From NCBI GenBank assembly GCA_963777695.1, contig CAVZRC010000004.1, forward strand, positions 1 to 64,000: a stretch of 64,000 nucleotides of DNA, given 5' to 3'. This document shows, in pieces, positions 27,880 through 38,600 of this stretch (position 1 is its first letter; each line of letters starts with the position of its first letter). Made by a program: the position numbers and the translations under genes. Under the pieces are notes generated by a model, which worked only from the letters and a program-made list of their open reading frames with translations, did no database searches and had not been told where the DNA came from. The DNA is from CAVZRC01 sp963777695. GTDB lineage: Bacteria > Planctomycetota > Planctomycetia > Isosphaerales > Isosphaeraceae.

Positions 27880-28636
27880 GAATCCAAGGCCCGATGGACA
27901 CCCGACGATCGACCTCAACGCCGACCTCGGCGAAGGCTGCCCCAACGACCGCACCCTGCTCGGCCTGGTCACCTCCGCGAGCATCTCCTGCGGCGCCCAT
28001 GCCGGCATCCCCGAAGTCATCCGGCAGACCCTGCGCGACGCCCGGGATCGCGGAGTCGTGGTCGGCGCCCACCCCGGCTATCCCGACCGCGAGCATTTCG
28101 GCCGTCGCGAGCAGGATCTGACATTGGACGCCGTGCTGAACCTGATCCGCGAGCAGGTCGCGACCCTGTCGGCAATGGCGGCCGAGATCGGCGTGCCGGT
28201 CAGGTTCTTCAAGCCGCACGGAGCCCTCTACAACCAGGCCCAGCGTCAGGGCGAGATCGCGCGGGGAGTCGTCGCCGCGGCGGTCGAGCTGGGCCTCCCG
28301 CTACTGGGGCAGCCCGACACCTTCCTGGCGTATCTGGCCTCCACGCAGCGTGTCCGCTACATCGCCGAGGGATTCCCCGACCGCCGATACCGCGACGACG
28401 GCTCGCTCGTCCCGCGCGGCGAACCGGACGCCGTGCTCCACGACCCCGCCGAGATGGAAGCCCAGCTCGTCCGCCTGACCGCGGGGCGCCGCGTCGAGAC
28501 GCTCTGCATCCACGGCGACGACCCGCGCACCGTCGCCAACGCCGAGCTCGTCCGCCGAGTCCTGGAAAGCCATGGGATCAAAGTCGTCGCGAGTCGCGAG
28601 ATGACTTCGAAGACCCAGGCTGACGAGCTGTACTGA
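27866..28636 (+). CDS. pxpA: 5-oxoprolinase subunit PxpA (LamB/YcsF family)
   Basis: 256 residues. IDLNADLGEGCPNDRTLLGL, SISCGAHAGIPEVI, VGAHPGYPDREHFGRRE, FFKPHGALYNQ and LCIHGDDP are the conserved LamB/YcsF motifs, with metal-like Asp/His clusters. It supplies the catalytic cytoplasmic subunit of 5-oxoprolinase. The gene overlaps pxpB by 14 bases. The stop is followed by a short CGCCACT tandem repeat and then pxpC 28 bases on. Confidence 0.92.
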   Translation: MIAPENPRPDGHPTIDLNADLGEGCPNDRTLLGLVTSASISCGAHAGIPEVIRQTLRDARDRGVVVGAHPGYPDREHFGRREQDLTLDAVLNLIREQVATLSAMAAEIGVPVRFFKPHGALYNQAQRQGEIARGVVAAAVELGLPLLGQPDTFLAYLASTQRVRYIAEGFPDRRYRDDGSLVPRGEPDAVLHDPAEMEAQLVRLTAGRRVETLCIHGDDPRTVANAELVRRVLESHGIKVVASREMTSKTQADELY

Positions 28637-28664
28637 ATCGCCACTCGCCACTCGCGACGCCGTT

Positions 28665-29690
28665 ATGAGCCTGATTGTCATTGACCCTGGTTTGAGCACG
28701 ACCGTGCAGGACGCGGGCCGGCCCGGTTATCGCGGGTGGGGTGTAGGGCCGGGCGGGGCCTTCGACCGCGGATCGGCCGACCTGGCCAACGCGTTGGTCG
28801 GCAATCCTGCCGGTTGCGCCGTGCTCGAGTTGACTCTGACGGGCGGCATCTACGAGGCCGCCTGCTCGCTGGCCCTGGCGCTGGCCGGCGCCCCGATGGA
28901 GGCGAAAGTCGTCGGCTCGGACGGCATCGAGCGATCCCTCCGGATTCCATCGAGCCTTTCGCTCGAGACGGGGGACCGCCTGGTCCTGGGCCGCACGCGA
29001 GAAGGGGCACGGACGTATCTGGCGGCCCGAGGGGGATGGCAGACGCGGCTCCGACTGGGGAGCCGTTCGTCGGAGGAGCGCATCCGCGCCGGCGACGTCC
29101 TGCCGGCCGAGCCGGGAGGCATCCCCACGCGATATCCCGCCTGGCCGACATGGCAACCGCCGGCCGCCGAGCCGTTCCGCATTATCGACGGTCCCGACGG
29201 CCGATCCCATGTGGGACTCGACGAGGCATTCTGGTCCGACCGCCGTTTCCGCGTCGGCTCTCGTAGCGATCGGATGGGGTTGCGCCTGGAGGGCGATCCG
29301 CTGTCCCTGGCCTCCGACCCCGAACGGCTCTCCGCCCCGGTGGCGCCCGGCGCCATCCAGGCGGCGGGCGGTCAGCTCATCGTCCTGGGGATCGCTTGCG
29401 GCACCATGGGCGGCTATCCGCACATCGCCCACGTGATCTCGGCCGATATCGATCGACTCGCACAGCTCAAGCCGGGCGATCACATCGCCTTCCGTCGTGT
29501 GACCCTCGAAGACGCAGGGATCGCCGATCAGCAGTCACGCCGAGCCCTCAAGACCTTCTCTAACCGCATCTCGACCATGGCGCAGGACTTTGGGGCAGCG
29601 GGCAGTATGGACCGGGCCGGCCACAATCGGTCCTCATCACTGCCTATTGCCCAAGAGGTTGCTCTTGCCCGATTCGCGGACTTGCGGTAA
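28665..29690 (+). CDS. pxpC: 5-oxoprolinase subunit PxpC (biotin-dependent carboxyltransferase-like)
   Basis: 341 residues. VIDPGLSTTVQDAGRPGYRG and GVGPGGAFDRGSADLANALVG are the KipA/PxpC start, followed by LELTLTGG, RTYLAARGGW, SRSDRMGLRLEG and CGTMGGYPHIAHVIS. It completes the PxpABC complex. The C-terminal 40 residues (MAQDFGAAGSMDRAGHNRSSS) extend past the usual end and look poorly conserved. No strong ribosome binding site is visible ahead of the ATG, perhaps because a GTGGCGA-type tandem repeat (28638-28657) lies there. Confidence 0.9.
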   Translation: MSLIVIDPGLSTTVQDAGRPGYRGWGVGPGGAFDRGSADLANALVGNPAGCAVLELTLTGGIYEAACSLALALAGAPMEAKVVGSDGIERSLRIPSSLSLETGDRLVLGRTREGARTYLAARGGWQTRLRLGSRSSEERIRAGDVLPAEPGGIPTRYPAWPTWQPPAAEPFRIIDGPDGRSHVGLDEAFWSDRRFRVGSRSDRMGLRLEGDPLSLASDPERLSAPVAPGAIQAAGGQLIVLGIACGTMGGYPHIAHVISADIDRLAQLKPGDHIAFRRVTLEDAGIADQQSRRALKTFSNRISTMAQDFGAAGSMDRAGHNRSSSLPIAQEVALARFADLR

Positions 29691-29802
29691 ATCGACGGCC
29701 TATCCTTGATCGTCGGGTCAGGGGCATGTCACGTCTCCCGCGGGTCAGCGGGTCAACTGGAGCGCGGGGAAGGATTCCCGGGCTCGCTATCGAGGTTGTC
29801 CG

Positions 29803-31106
29803 ATGCCGCACGATCGCCGCACCTGGCGGACTTCTCTCATCATGATCGGCGTCGTCTGTTCGACCGTGCCGATCGGTTGCATGAAGCCGTCGATCCTTCG
29901 CCCGGGAAGCGCTCCGTTGCCGGAACTCTCCCCGACCGCAGAGCCGCAACCCGGCCCGCGTACGGTCGCCGCACCGGCTCCGGAAGCGAATCCGGCGGAC
30001 GGGCCGCAGGCCGGCGCGCGGCGACCCCCGCGTCAATCGGGCAAGTCCTTCGTGCGAACTTGCCCGCCGAACCGAGCCCGGTCGCATCGGACCCGAGCGT
30101 GCTCCAGACGGGTGCGCCGACGTCCCCACCTCCCGGCACAGGGCCTGTGATCGAGCCCCAGCCCGCGACCGCCCCGGTCCAATCCGGCGACGACCTCAAG
30201 CTCGAGACTCCGCCCTCGAAAACGCCCCTGCTCGACGCCGAGATCCGTCGGGTCGAGGACTTGACGCAGCAGCACTTCGAATCGACCAGCCAGGCCGAAT
30301 CGCCGGCCCAGCCGTCCCTGGATCCACCGGTTCGTCCCCTGCTCGACCTTGAGTCGGCGAAACCCGCGGGGCACGCCCCGGAGGCAGGCCCCACCCCGGC
30401 TCCGAAGCCGGTGCCCGTCGATCCGATCGGGGCGCTCGCGGAACCGGCCCGGATGCCCATCCTCTTCGCCCCGACACCGGAGGACCAGTCCCCGTCCGGA
30501 TCGAGGATGACCGTACCGGTGGTGGCGGACGGCAAGGGTGTGAAGCCGGCCGAGCCGACCGGTCTCGAGACGGCCGACGACCCGCGGCCCGATCCGACGA
30601 ACGCGGAGAGACGTGAAGCCAGGCAGGACGAATCCCTCGAACGTGTCGGAGACACGCCGCGGACCGATGAGGCCGCCCGGGCATCTTCCCCGCCGACCTC
30701 GGATCGTCCGCAACCGGGCATTGCCGAGCTGCGGCTTTGCAGCAAGGTGAACGGATTCGGTTCGTTCCAGCCCCTCGACCCGACCGCGCTCAAACCCGGC
30801 CAGCTCCTCCTCGTCTACTGGGAGATGAACGGCCTGGAGTACGAGGCCCGCGGCGATGCCTTCGTGACGCGGCTCTCGACCCATCTGGAACTCCGGCCCG
30901 AAACGGGGGGCCCGCCCGTCTGGGAGCCGTCGCTGCCGACCGTCGTGAAGGTCTGCCCGCGTCGCCGCCTCGACAATTTCGCGAACGCCTGCCTCAGGCT
31001 GCCCGGCTCGCTCGAACCGGGCTCCTACCGCCTGCGGCTGATCCAGACCGACCTGGTCGCCGAACGCACCTCCTCGGCCGAGATCCCGCTGACGATCGCG
31101 CCGTGA
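29803..31106 (+). CDS. Proline-rich lipoprotein with a duplicated C-terminal domain, frameshifted
   Basis: About 434 residues. MIGVVCSTVPIGCMKPSIL gives a signal peptide with lipobox PIGC. A long Pro/Ala/Glu-rich linker (about 30-310) leads to a compact C-terminal domain (about 315-434): FGSFQPLDPTALKPGQLLLV, YWEMNGLEYEARGDAFVTRL, PGSYRLRLIQTDLVAERTS. The domain looks beta-rich, with no known family. It recurs at 39113-39466 with the same length and about 96 percent identity by eye. One indel near 30020 in a GC repeat joins the frames. It probably sits in a membrane with the domain facing the periplasm. It follows pxpC on the same strand at 112 bases. Confidence 0.65.
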
Positions 31107-31149
31107 CTCCCGCCGAGCGACCGACCGATCAGACCGAGGATACCCGGGG

Positions 31150-31240
31150 CGATGAATGCGTCGTAATCCGCGGACGCCGGCAAGAGTGATCATCCCGGTG
31201 AGGCCGATGACGATCGACGCCGATTCGGGGATCGAGGCTC
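31150..31240 (-). pseudogene. Possible PEP-CTERM tail remnant
   Basis: In the 240-base gap between two genes, the minus strand reads RASIPESASIVIGLTGMITL then AGVRGLRR. That is the layout of a PEP-CTERM sorting signal: PEx motif, hydrophobic span, Arg-rich end. No upstream protein in this frame is recognisable, so it may be the remnant end of a lost exported protein, or chance. Confidence 0.3.
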
Positions 31241-31348
31241 GCTGGATTCTCACCGATCCCGGCGTACTGACGAACAGGCAATCTTCATCCGACGCCCCTC
31301 GTCCCGAGAGACTCAAGTGACGGTCCTGCGATCGCGTCCTATTCCGTT

Positions 31349-34300
31349 TCATCCCAGGGAAAGGCCGGATCCGAGCTTTCGGCCCTTCGACCGCACGGCC
31401 AGTGTCAAGTCGAACGCGGTGACGGTACCGACGCCGGTGACGTCGGCGGAGAGCGGCGTCCAGCCCATGGGCGACGTGTCGCCGATGCTGGCGGCGATCT
31501 CGTTCAGGTCGTTCTGGTCGACGATTCCGTCGCCGTTCACGTCTCCCAGTAGTCGGTCGAAGTGGTGAACGGCGGCCTGGCCGCCCGGCGGGTCGATGTC
31601 CACCTCGTAATAGCCGTCGGCGGCCGTGGTCTTGGGATTGCCGCCGATGCCGCCCGCGCCAAAGTCGATCTCGATCGCATGGTCGATCACGCTGAGGGTG
31701 GTCGGGCTCGCGAGTGAAACGGGGGACTTGCTCGAGGTATCGCCATTCAGGTCGAACTTGTAGATCTGGATGTCCGGCGACGGGGTGCCGATCGAGTCGA
31801 CGATCGAGGTCAGCTCGCCACCGCTCTGGCCGTCGCTCTCGTTGAACGCGATGTCGAGATAGCGGACATAGGACCGGCTCGGGCTGTCGTGCTCGACCGT
31901 GAAGCCGGTGACCTGGAGCTGGCCGGGCCGGGCGAAGACCTCGTCGGCGAAGGTCACATTCGGGCCGGTCGGGACGCCCTGGAGGTTGCCCGCGGAGTCG
32001 AGTCCCATGCTGTAGAACGAATAGGTGTGCGACCGGCCATCGGTGAGGCCCTGGTAGATGACCGTCGAGGAGTAGTTCCCATGGCTGTCGGCCGCACCGG
32101 CGGGGATGGGATCGGGGCCGACTTCCTGGTAGGCGCCGCCATCGACCGAGACGTACACCTCGAAATAGTTTAGCAAGCCGCCGCCGGGGTCGTCGCCGGA
32201 GAGGTTGAGGGTGAATGTGCCCGTGGCCGTGTCGATCGTGCTGGGGTTCGGCCCGGTCGAGCCGTTGACTGCGGTGACCGGCGGCGTCAGGTCGGGGAGA
32301 TAGGTGCTGGCCTCGATCAGCGGCGTCTTGCTCTCGGCGTTGCCGGCGACGTCGTGGGCGATGCTGTAGAAGGAATGGGTCGTGCTGCTCTGGCCCGTGA
32401 AAGTGGCCGTCGGATTGGAAGCTGGTACGTTCGTCCAGAGCGACCAAGTTCCACCGTTGGTCGAGGTATAGATGTCGTACGACGCCACGCCCGACGGCGG
32501 GCTGCCATTCGCCCCGTCCGGGTCGTTGCCGGTGGCCGAGACGGCGAAGCTGAGGCTCGTTTCGCGCACGGGCAGCGGGATGACGTGACTGACCGGCGGG
32601 GTCGTGTCCACAAGCCAAGACGTCGAGAGGGTTCCGGAGCCGGCGTTGCCGGACTGGTCTTGGATGACGGCGGCATTGATGGTCAGCGTGTACGTTCCCT
32701 CGGACGTGGTCAGCCCGGCCAGCCCGACGATTTGGTAGGTCGAGCCCGAGACCGGCGCGGTGGTCACGGCGTCGGTGATCAGGCTGGGGCCGCCGTTGAC
32801 GCTGAGGCTCAAGGCCGAGTCGGTGAAGGTGCCGAGATTGACCGGCCTGCTGAAGGTGACGTCGATGGAGGAGACCGCCGTCTTGCGCGGGTTGGGGGAC
32901 ACAGCCGAGATCGAGGTTACCGAGAGGGGCGAAATGACCACGTTGATCGTGCTCCGGGCGCTCGCGGTGCTACCTCCGATATCGGAGATGTTCACATTAA
33001 CAATATAATCATCTGTTTTAGCGTAGTTGTGCGGCCCGACCACGGCAAACCCGCCGCCGGCCGCTGCCAAGACAGTCCCGACCGAGCTGTCGCCATCGCC
33101 CCAAGCAATGGTCGCCGACAGATCGACGAGACCGTCGTTGGGGTCGCTGTCAGTAAACGTGGCGACCAGGAACGAGGCCAGCACGCCTTCGGTGCCGCTC
33201 GAAGTAGTGCCGGTCGCCCTCAAGGCACTGCGCGTGGCGATCTTGGCCACGAACGCATCGCTAGCCCCGCCCCCGTAGGTCTGCTGGAAGGCCCCTTGAG
33301 TGATGGGGAAATCGCTCGAGCTGATTTGGCCTGTCAGGTAGATGTCGCCTGAGGCATCGATGGCGGCGCCTTGGCAGAAGTCGTTGCCACTTCCCCCGAG
33401 GTACGTGGAGACGAGAAGCGCGGCGCCGCTGGGACTGAGCTGGGCCGCAAAGGCGTCGTAGCCGCCAGCGTTGGCTGCCTGGAGCGGATTGACGGTCGGA
33501 AAATCGGCGGAGCCGGTATAGCCCGCGACGTAGGTATTGCCCGCGCTGTCCACGGCAACAGCATAGGCGGAATCCGCCCCGCTACCGCCGAGGTAGGTGG
33601 AGTAGATCAGCGCCGTGCCCGTGGTGTTGAGCTTGGTGACAAATGCGTCGGAAATGCCGCGGAGGGTCGGCTGGATGGCATTCGCGGTCGGGAAGTCCGT
33701 GGAATAAGTCTGGCCGACCACTTCGGCATCGCCGGAGGCGTCCAAGGCGAGGCCGGCCATCTGCTCAAAGCCGCTGCCGCCGAGGTAGGTGGAGTAGATC
33801 GGCTCCGTGCCGGTGGCATTGAGCTTGGTTACGAACGTGTCCCAATTGGTCGATCGATCTCCCGGGTTCACGCCGCCGGCATTACTGGCCTGGAAGGCCC
33901 CCGGGGTGGTGGGGAAGTTCGTCGATCGGGTATCGCCTGCCACATAGAGGTCGCCGGAGGCGTCCAGGGCAATATCGCTGGGAGTATCATAAGTACTGCC
34001 GCCCAGGTATGTGGCGTAGATCAGTGCCGTGCCGCCGGGATTCAATTTGGCAATGTAGGTCTCGTAGGAACCACCCGGGTAGGTTGGCTGGAATGCACCC
34101 GCCGTCGTCTGATCTCCAGGTGCGGCGGTTGCAGTGGTTTCGACCGCGACGTAGGTGTCGCCCTCCTTATCCACCTTGATGGCACGGCCGACGCTCTCGC
34201 CGGCACTCTCGCCTACGAAAGTGGAGTAGACCAAGGCCGAGCCGGTCGCATTCAACTCGGCTACGAATGTGGTCTCATAGCCACCAGGCCAAGTCGCCTC

Positions 34301-34780
34301 CAAGGTGCCCGGTGTGGTCGGGAAGTCCCCCAATGTCGTCCCTGTTACATAGACGTTGCCGGATCCGTCCACGGCAACGGCACTGCAGTAGTCGTACCCG
34401 CTGCCTCCGAGGTAAGTGGCCCACACCAGCACCCCGTTGGCGTCGAATTTCGCGACATATCCGTCGGAGCCGCTGTCATTGAATGACTGTTGGAATGCGC
34501 CGGCGGTCGTGGGAAAATTTGCCGACCAGGTACTTCCGACCACGTACGAGTTTCCCGAGGCATCCACAACAATCTGGTCGCTACCGCTTCCCTGGGAGCC
34601 GTCAAACCCGCTCCCACCGAGGTAGGTGGAGAAGGTCAGGCTGCTCGGGCAGGTCCGGTTGTGTAATCGCTCGAGAAGCGGCCAAGAACGACGGCGCGCG
34701 GGCGACATCTTCCGCCGACGCTTTCGCGCCGACCGGCCGAGAACGAAGGAGGGAAACAACGGTCTAGGGTCGAGGCGCAT
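31349..34780 (-). CDS. Large secreted protein with SBBP beta-propeller repeats and dockerin-like end
   Basis: About 1143 residues. RRSWPLLERLHNRTCPSS near the start is the LExLxxR region typical of giant planctomycete exported proteins. Then at least eight SBBP repeats follow (STYLGGSGFD, DASGNSYVVGST, FPTTAGAFQ), predicted to form beta-propellers. Ig-like/PKD-like segments come next (INVVISPLSVTSISAVSPN, PPVSHVIPLPV, TPPVTAVNG). The end, GDVNGDGIVDQNDLNEIAAS and DVTGVGTVTAFDL, holds two EF-hand-like dockerin type I segments that could bind calcium and a cohesin-like partner. Start ATG 34780 chosen because TGGAG precedes it; an in-frame ATG at 34825 is also open. Probably extracellular and involved in adhesion or polymer binding. 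Confidence 0.8.
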   Translation of the reverse strand: MRLDPRPLFPSFVLGRSARKRRRKMSPARRRSWPLLERLHNRTCPSSLTFSTYLGGSGFDGSQGSGSDQIVVDASGNSYVVGSTWSANFPTTAGAFQQSFNDSGSDGYVAKFDANGVLVWATYLGGSGYDYCSAVAVDGSGNVYVTGTTLGDFPTTPGTLEATWPGGYETTFVAELNATGSALVYSTFVGESAGESVGRAIKVDKEGDTYVAVETTATAAPGDQTTAGAFQPTYPGGSYETYIAKLNPGGTALIYATYLGGSTYDTPSDIALDASGDLYVAGDTRSTNFPTTPGAFQASNAGGVNPGDRSTNWDTFVTKLNATGTEPIYSTYLGGSGFEQMAGLALDASGDAEVVGQTYSTDFPTANAIQPTLRGISDAFVTKLNTTGTALIYSTYLGGSGADSAYAVAVDSAGNTYVAGYTGSADFPTVNPLQAANAGGYDAFAAQLSPSGAALLVSTYLGGSGNDFCQGAAIDASGDIYLTGQISSSDFPITQGAFQQTYGGGASDAFVAKIATRSALRATGTTSSGTEGVLASFLVATFTDSDPNDGLVDLSATIAWGDGDSSVGTVLAAAGGGFAVVGPHNYAKTDDYIVNVNISDIGGSTASARSTINVVISPLSVTSISAVSPNPRKTAVSSIDVTFSRPVNLGTFTDSALSLSVNGGPSLITDAVTTAPVSGSTYQIVGLAGLTTSEGTYTLTINAAVIQDQSGNAGSGTLSTSWLVDTTPPVSHVIPLPVRETSLSFAVSATGNDPDGANGSPPSGVASYDIYTSTNGGTWSLWTNVPASNPTATFTGQSSTTHSFYSIAHDVAGNAESKTPLIEASTYLPDLTPPVTAVNGSTGPNPSTIDTATGTFTLNLSGDDPGGGLLNYFEVYVSVDGGAYQEVGPDPIPAGAADSHGNYSSTVIYQGLTDGRSHTYSFYSMGLDSAGNLQGVPTGPNVTFADEVFARPGQLQVTGFTVEHDSPSRSYVRYLDIAFNESDGQSGGELTSIVDSIGTPSPDIQIYKFDLNGDTSSKSPVSLASPTTLSVIDHAIEIDFGAGGIGGNPKTTAADGYYEVDIDPPGGQAAVHHFDRLLGDVNGDGIVDQNDLNEIAASIGDTSPMGWTPLSADVTGVGTVTAFDLTLAVRSKGRKLGSGLSLG

Positions 34781-34825
34781 GGAGAGCTCCAGGCAAGACG
34801 CGTATGTTCCGAGGCCCACTTTCAT

Positions 34826-35115
34826 GGCAAGTCTTCAGACACGTCTCGTTCTCGTCGCGAGCGCGACGAAGGAATCGATGGCCGCGAGAGCGGATGAAAG
34901 AGCTGACGTTGGCAAGCTCATCGCGCGGAGCGACCGGGGACGACGGAGAGTCACATCGAAGCACTCCTCAAATCGTCTGCTCGTTGAACCTCGGGGGAGA
35001 GGACGGTACAGTGAACCTGCACCCGCGGGCTCGTCGACGAACGACATCCGCTCCGCCCGAGCACGCTGCCTTTCGGCCTCCGCCGGTAGAACGTCCGAGG
35101 CGATGGAAAACGAAC
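34826..35115. other. Divergent intergenic region
   Basis: About 290 bases between the leftward secreted-protein gene and the rightward sigma factor gene. It must carry promoters for both; no conserved box could be picked out with confidence. Confidence 0.3.
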
Positions 35116-35685
35116 ATGGAAGACCAGGATTTCGACAGATTCTCCGCAGACCTCCGTGCGGGCGATGAGCGAGCCGCGGCCGAATTGGTCCGGCGGTACG
35201 AGCCCTATCTGCGCCACGTGATTCGCGCTCGCCTCACCGATCGGTGCCTCCGCCGCGTCTTGGATTCGCTCGACGTCTGCCAGTCCGCCCTGGGCGAATT
35301 CTTCGTACGCATGGCCGACGGCCGCTTCCAGTTTCAAGACCCCGACCGATTGCGTGCCCTCCTGGTGACGATGGCCCTGAACAAACTCATTGACCGGGCG
35401 CGGCACGAACGGCGCCATGGCGGCGGGCTGCCGGACAATTTTGATACGCCCGCTCCAGGGCTTCCTCCGGACGAACAGACTCTGCAACGCGAGCTGGCCA
35501 TGGCCATCCGCGGTCGGCTCTCGGAGCGGGAATCCTGGTTGATCGATCAACGCGTGCAAGGCCGTACCTGGATCGAGATCGCCGCGGTCGACGGGGGACG
35601 GCCCGCCGCCCTGCGCATGATGTATGCCCGGGCGCTGGCGAGGGTCCGCCGTCAATTCCCGGAGGAATGTTGCCATGTCCCATGA
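35116..35685 (+). CDS. ECF-type RNA polymerase sigma factor, paired with a kinase
   Basis: 189 residues. Region 2 includes AAELVRRYEPYLRHVIRARL and RVLDSLDVCQSALGEFFVRM; region 4 includes LSERESWLIDQRVQGRTWIE and RPAALRMMYARALARVRRQF (helix-turn-helix). This is the planctomycete ECF group found next to WD40 kinases. Sigma-70 proteins of this size redirect RNA polymerase. The stop lies 11 bases inside the kinase gene, so both are translated together. The binding site for the kinase (GGAGGA at 35661) lies in the end of this gene. The kinase probably regulates the sigma factor, possibly by phosphorylation. Confidence 0.85.
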   Translation: MEDQDFDRFSADLRAGDERAAAELVRRYEPYLRHVIRARLTDRCLRRVLDSLDVCQSALGEFFVRMADGRFQFQDPDRLRALLVTMALNKLIDRARHERRHGGGLPDNFDTPAPGLPPDEQTLQRELAMAIRGRLSERESWLIDQRVQGRTWIEIAAVDGGRPAALRMMYARALARVRRQFPEECCHVP

Positions 35686-38600
35686 GGCACCGCCGGACGA
35701 CCGACAGCGGGACGGCGAGTCGCCCGCCTCGGGAGGCACCGCGCCTGGCTCGGGCGATCCGATCTTCGAGGCCTTGCTCGACGAGCACCGCCACCTCTGG
35801 CAGCAGGGCGAGCCGATCTTCGCCGCCGAGTACCTCGCCCGCGATCCGATCTTGCAGGCCGATTCGCTGAGGGCCGCCGCCCTGATCTATCAGGAATTCG
35901 TCCTGCGCGAGCAGGGTGGCGAATCGGTTGATCTCGCCGAATACGCGGCCGACTTTCCCGAGTACGCGGCCGAGCTTCGACTGTTGCACGACGCCGATCG
36001 TTTCGTGCAGCGGTTGTTCGCCGATGCGCCGGGCGACGTGGCCCTCGGGCGATTCCTGGGCGAGTTTGAGTTGCTCGAGGAGATCGGCCGGGGCGGCATG
36101 GGGATCGTGTACCGTGCCCGCCAGAAGGGCATCAACCGCCTGGTCGCCTTGAAGACGCTCTCGGCGGGCAAACTCGCCTCGGCCGTTAACGTCGAGCGGT
36201 TCCGCAACGAGGCGCGTGCGGTCGGCCAACTCCGGCACCGCAATATCGTCTCCATTCACACGGCCGGTCTCGACGACGGCCGACACTTCTTCACCATGGA
36301 TCTGGTCGAGGGCAAGAGCCTCGCGGAGCTGGTCCGCCACGGTCCCTTGTCGCCCTCGCGCGCGGCGGCCTATGTCCGGGCCGTCGCCCTGGCCATCCAT
36401 TACGCGCATGAGCAGGGCATCCTCCATCGCGACCTGAAACCGAGCAATATCCTCATCGACAACAGCGATCAGCCGCGGATCACCGACTTCGGACTGGCGC
36501 GCTGGTTGGCGGGCAACTCCAGGTTGACGCTGACCGGCCAGGTGCTGGGGACGCCGGGGTACATGTCGCCGGAACAGGCCGCCGGCCACTGCGACCAGAT
36601 CGGCACGGCCAGCGACGTCTATGCCCTCGGCGCCATCCTGTATGAACTGGTGACGGGCCGACCGACGCTGCTCGCCGACACGCCGATGGAGGCGCTGCTC
36701 CAGATCGTCCGGATAGAGCCCATCCCGCCGCGCCTACTGAATCCGCGCGTGCCGCGCGATCTCGAGACGATCTGCCTGAAATGCCTGGAGAAGGAACCGG
36801 GCCGGCGTTACGCAAGTGCCGGCGACCTGGCCGGCGACCTGGAGCGATTCGGCGACGGGCTGCCCGTACGGGCCCGGCCGATCGGCAAGGCTGGCCGGCT
36901 CTGTCGCTGGTGCCGGCGCAATAAACTCCTGGCCGGGCTCGCGGCGGTCGCGGCCTCTTCCCTCCTGGCCGGCAGTTGCGCCTCGACTTACTTCGCGGTC
37001 CAGGCGAACCGTCGCGCCGACGAGGCCGTACGTGCCCGACTCGATTCAGAGTACAGACTGTATGTCGCCGATATGCGACTGGCACAGCGCGCCTGGAACG
37101 AGAACCAAGTGCCTCGGCTTCGCGAGTTGCTCGATGCTCACCGACCCAAGGACGACGGCGACATCGATCGGCGCGGGTTCGAGTGGTATTACCTCGACAA
37201 CCTCTGTCATACCGCACGGCTCACCCTCGATGGGTTCGGGCAAGAGGTCCACGGCGTCGCCTATAGTCCCGACGGCAACCTCCTTGCCGCGTGCGGGCGC
37301 GACCGAATGCGCATCTGGGATGCCGCCACCGGCCGGGTGCTCCACGACCTGTCCGCTCCCGACGGTGCGATCCATTGCGTGGTGTTCAGCCCGGACGGTA
37401 AGAGACTGGCCTCCGGCAGGGATTCCGCCCTCGACATCTGGGACGCGATCGACGGCGAGGCCCTGATGACCCTCCCGCGCCCCGCCGGTGCGGTCGTCAG
37501 CATCGCATTCAGCCCGGACGGCAAGACGTTGGCCGCGGCGGGGCTCGCCGGAGAGGCTATCGCTCGGGACGACGCCTCGGGGCGAATCGCGCGAACGCTC
37601 CTCTCGGATACCGGGGTCGAGTCGGTGGCCTACAGCCCGGATGGGAAACGGCTGGTCGCGGCCGAACGAGACGGCAAGATCACCGTCTGGGACCTCGACG
37701 GCAAGAGGCGGCCATTGACCCTGCGAGGATACGCGCCCGCCCTCCCGCGCTGGCATTCAGCCCGGACGGTGGCCAACTCGCCTTCGGCTGCCAGGACCAC
37801 GCCGTCCGGATCTGCGACGCTGCCAGCGGTAAGGAACGACTCGCGCTCAAGGGGCACTCCGGTCACGTCAATGCCCTCGTTTACAGCACGGATGGGCGGC
37901 GGCTAGCTTCCGTCAGTGACGACCAGACTCTGCGCGTCTGGGACCCCGGCACCGGCGAACCGATTCAGATCTTGAGGGGTCACACCGGCGGGGTCCGGGC
38001 CGTCACCTTCAGCCCAGACGGCAAGCGGCTGGCCTCCGGCGGCGCGGACGATACGGTGCGCGTCTGGGATGTGGCCCGCGACCAGGAGGCGCTCACCCTC
38101 GAGGGCCACTCGGCAGAGGTCAACGACGTCGCCTTCAGCCCCGACGGGCGGCGGTTGGCCACGGCGAGCGACGACGGGACGGTCTGCGTCCGGGACGCCG
38201 CCAGTGACGGCAAGACCCGGACACTTCAAGGCCACCGCGGCCGGGTCTTCGCCGTCGCTTTTTCCCCGCTCGGTACGCGCCTGGCCACGGCAGGACTCGA
38301 CGGCACCGTCCGCATCTGGGATGCGGACGAGGGCCGCTGCATTTCGACCCTGGAAGGACACATCGGCACGGTGTGGGCGGTGAGGTTCAGCCCCGCCGGG
38401 GACCGGCTTGCCACGGGCGGAGACGATGGCACGCTGCGGGTCTGGGACTCGACAGGCGGCAAGGAGCTCTTCACATGCAAGGGTCGTCTCGGCCAGGTCA
38501 GCGGCGTGGCTTTTCGGCCCGACGGCAAGCAATTCGCTTCGGCGTCCTGGGATTACACGGTGCGAATCTGGAACACGGCCGATGGTCGGGAAATGCGGAA

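Noticed and set aside
30033..32618. 861-codon minus-strand frame
   Set aside because: It lies over a lipoprotein gene and the end of the SBBP gene in another frame; its sequence is compositional shadow, apart from the short PEP-CTERM-like piece noted separately.
32354..34486. Two long plus-strand frames over the SBBP protein
   Set aside because: Gly/Arg-rich shadows of the repeat protein, with repeats mirrored from the real gene.
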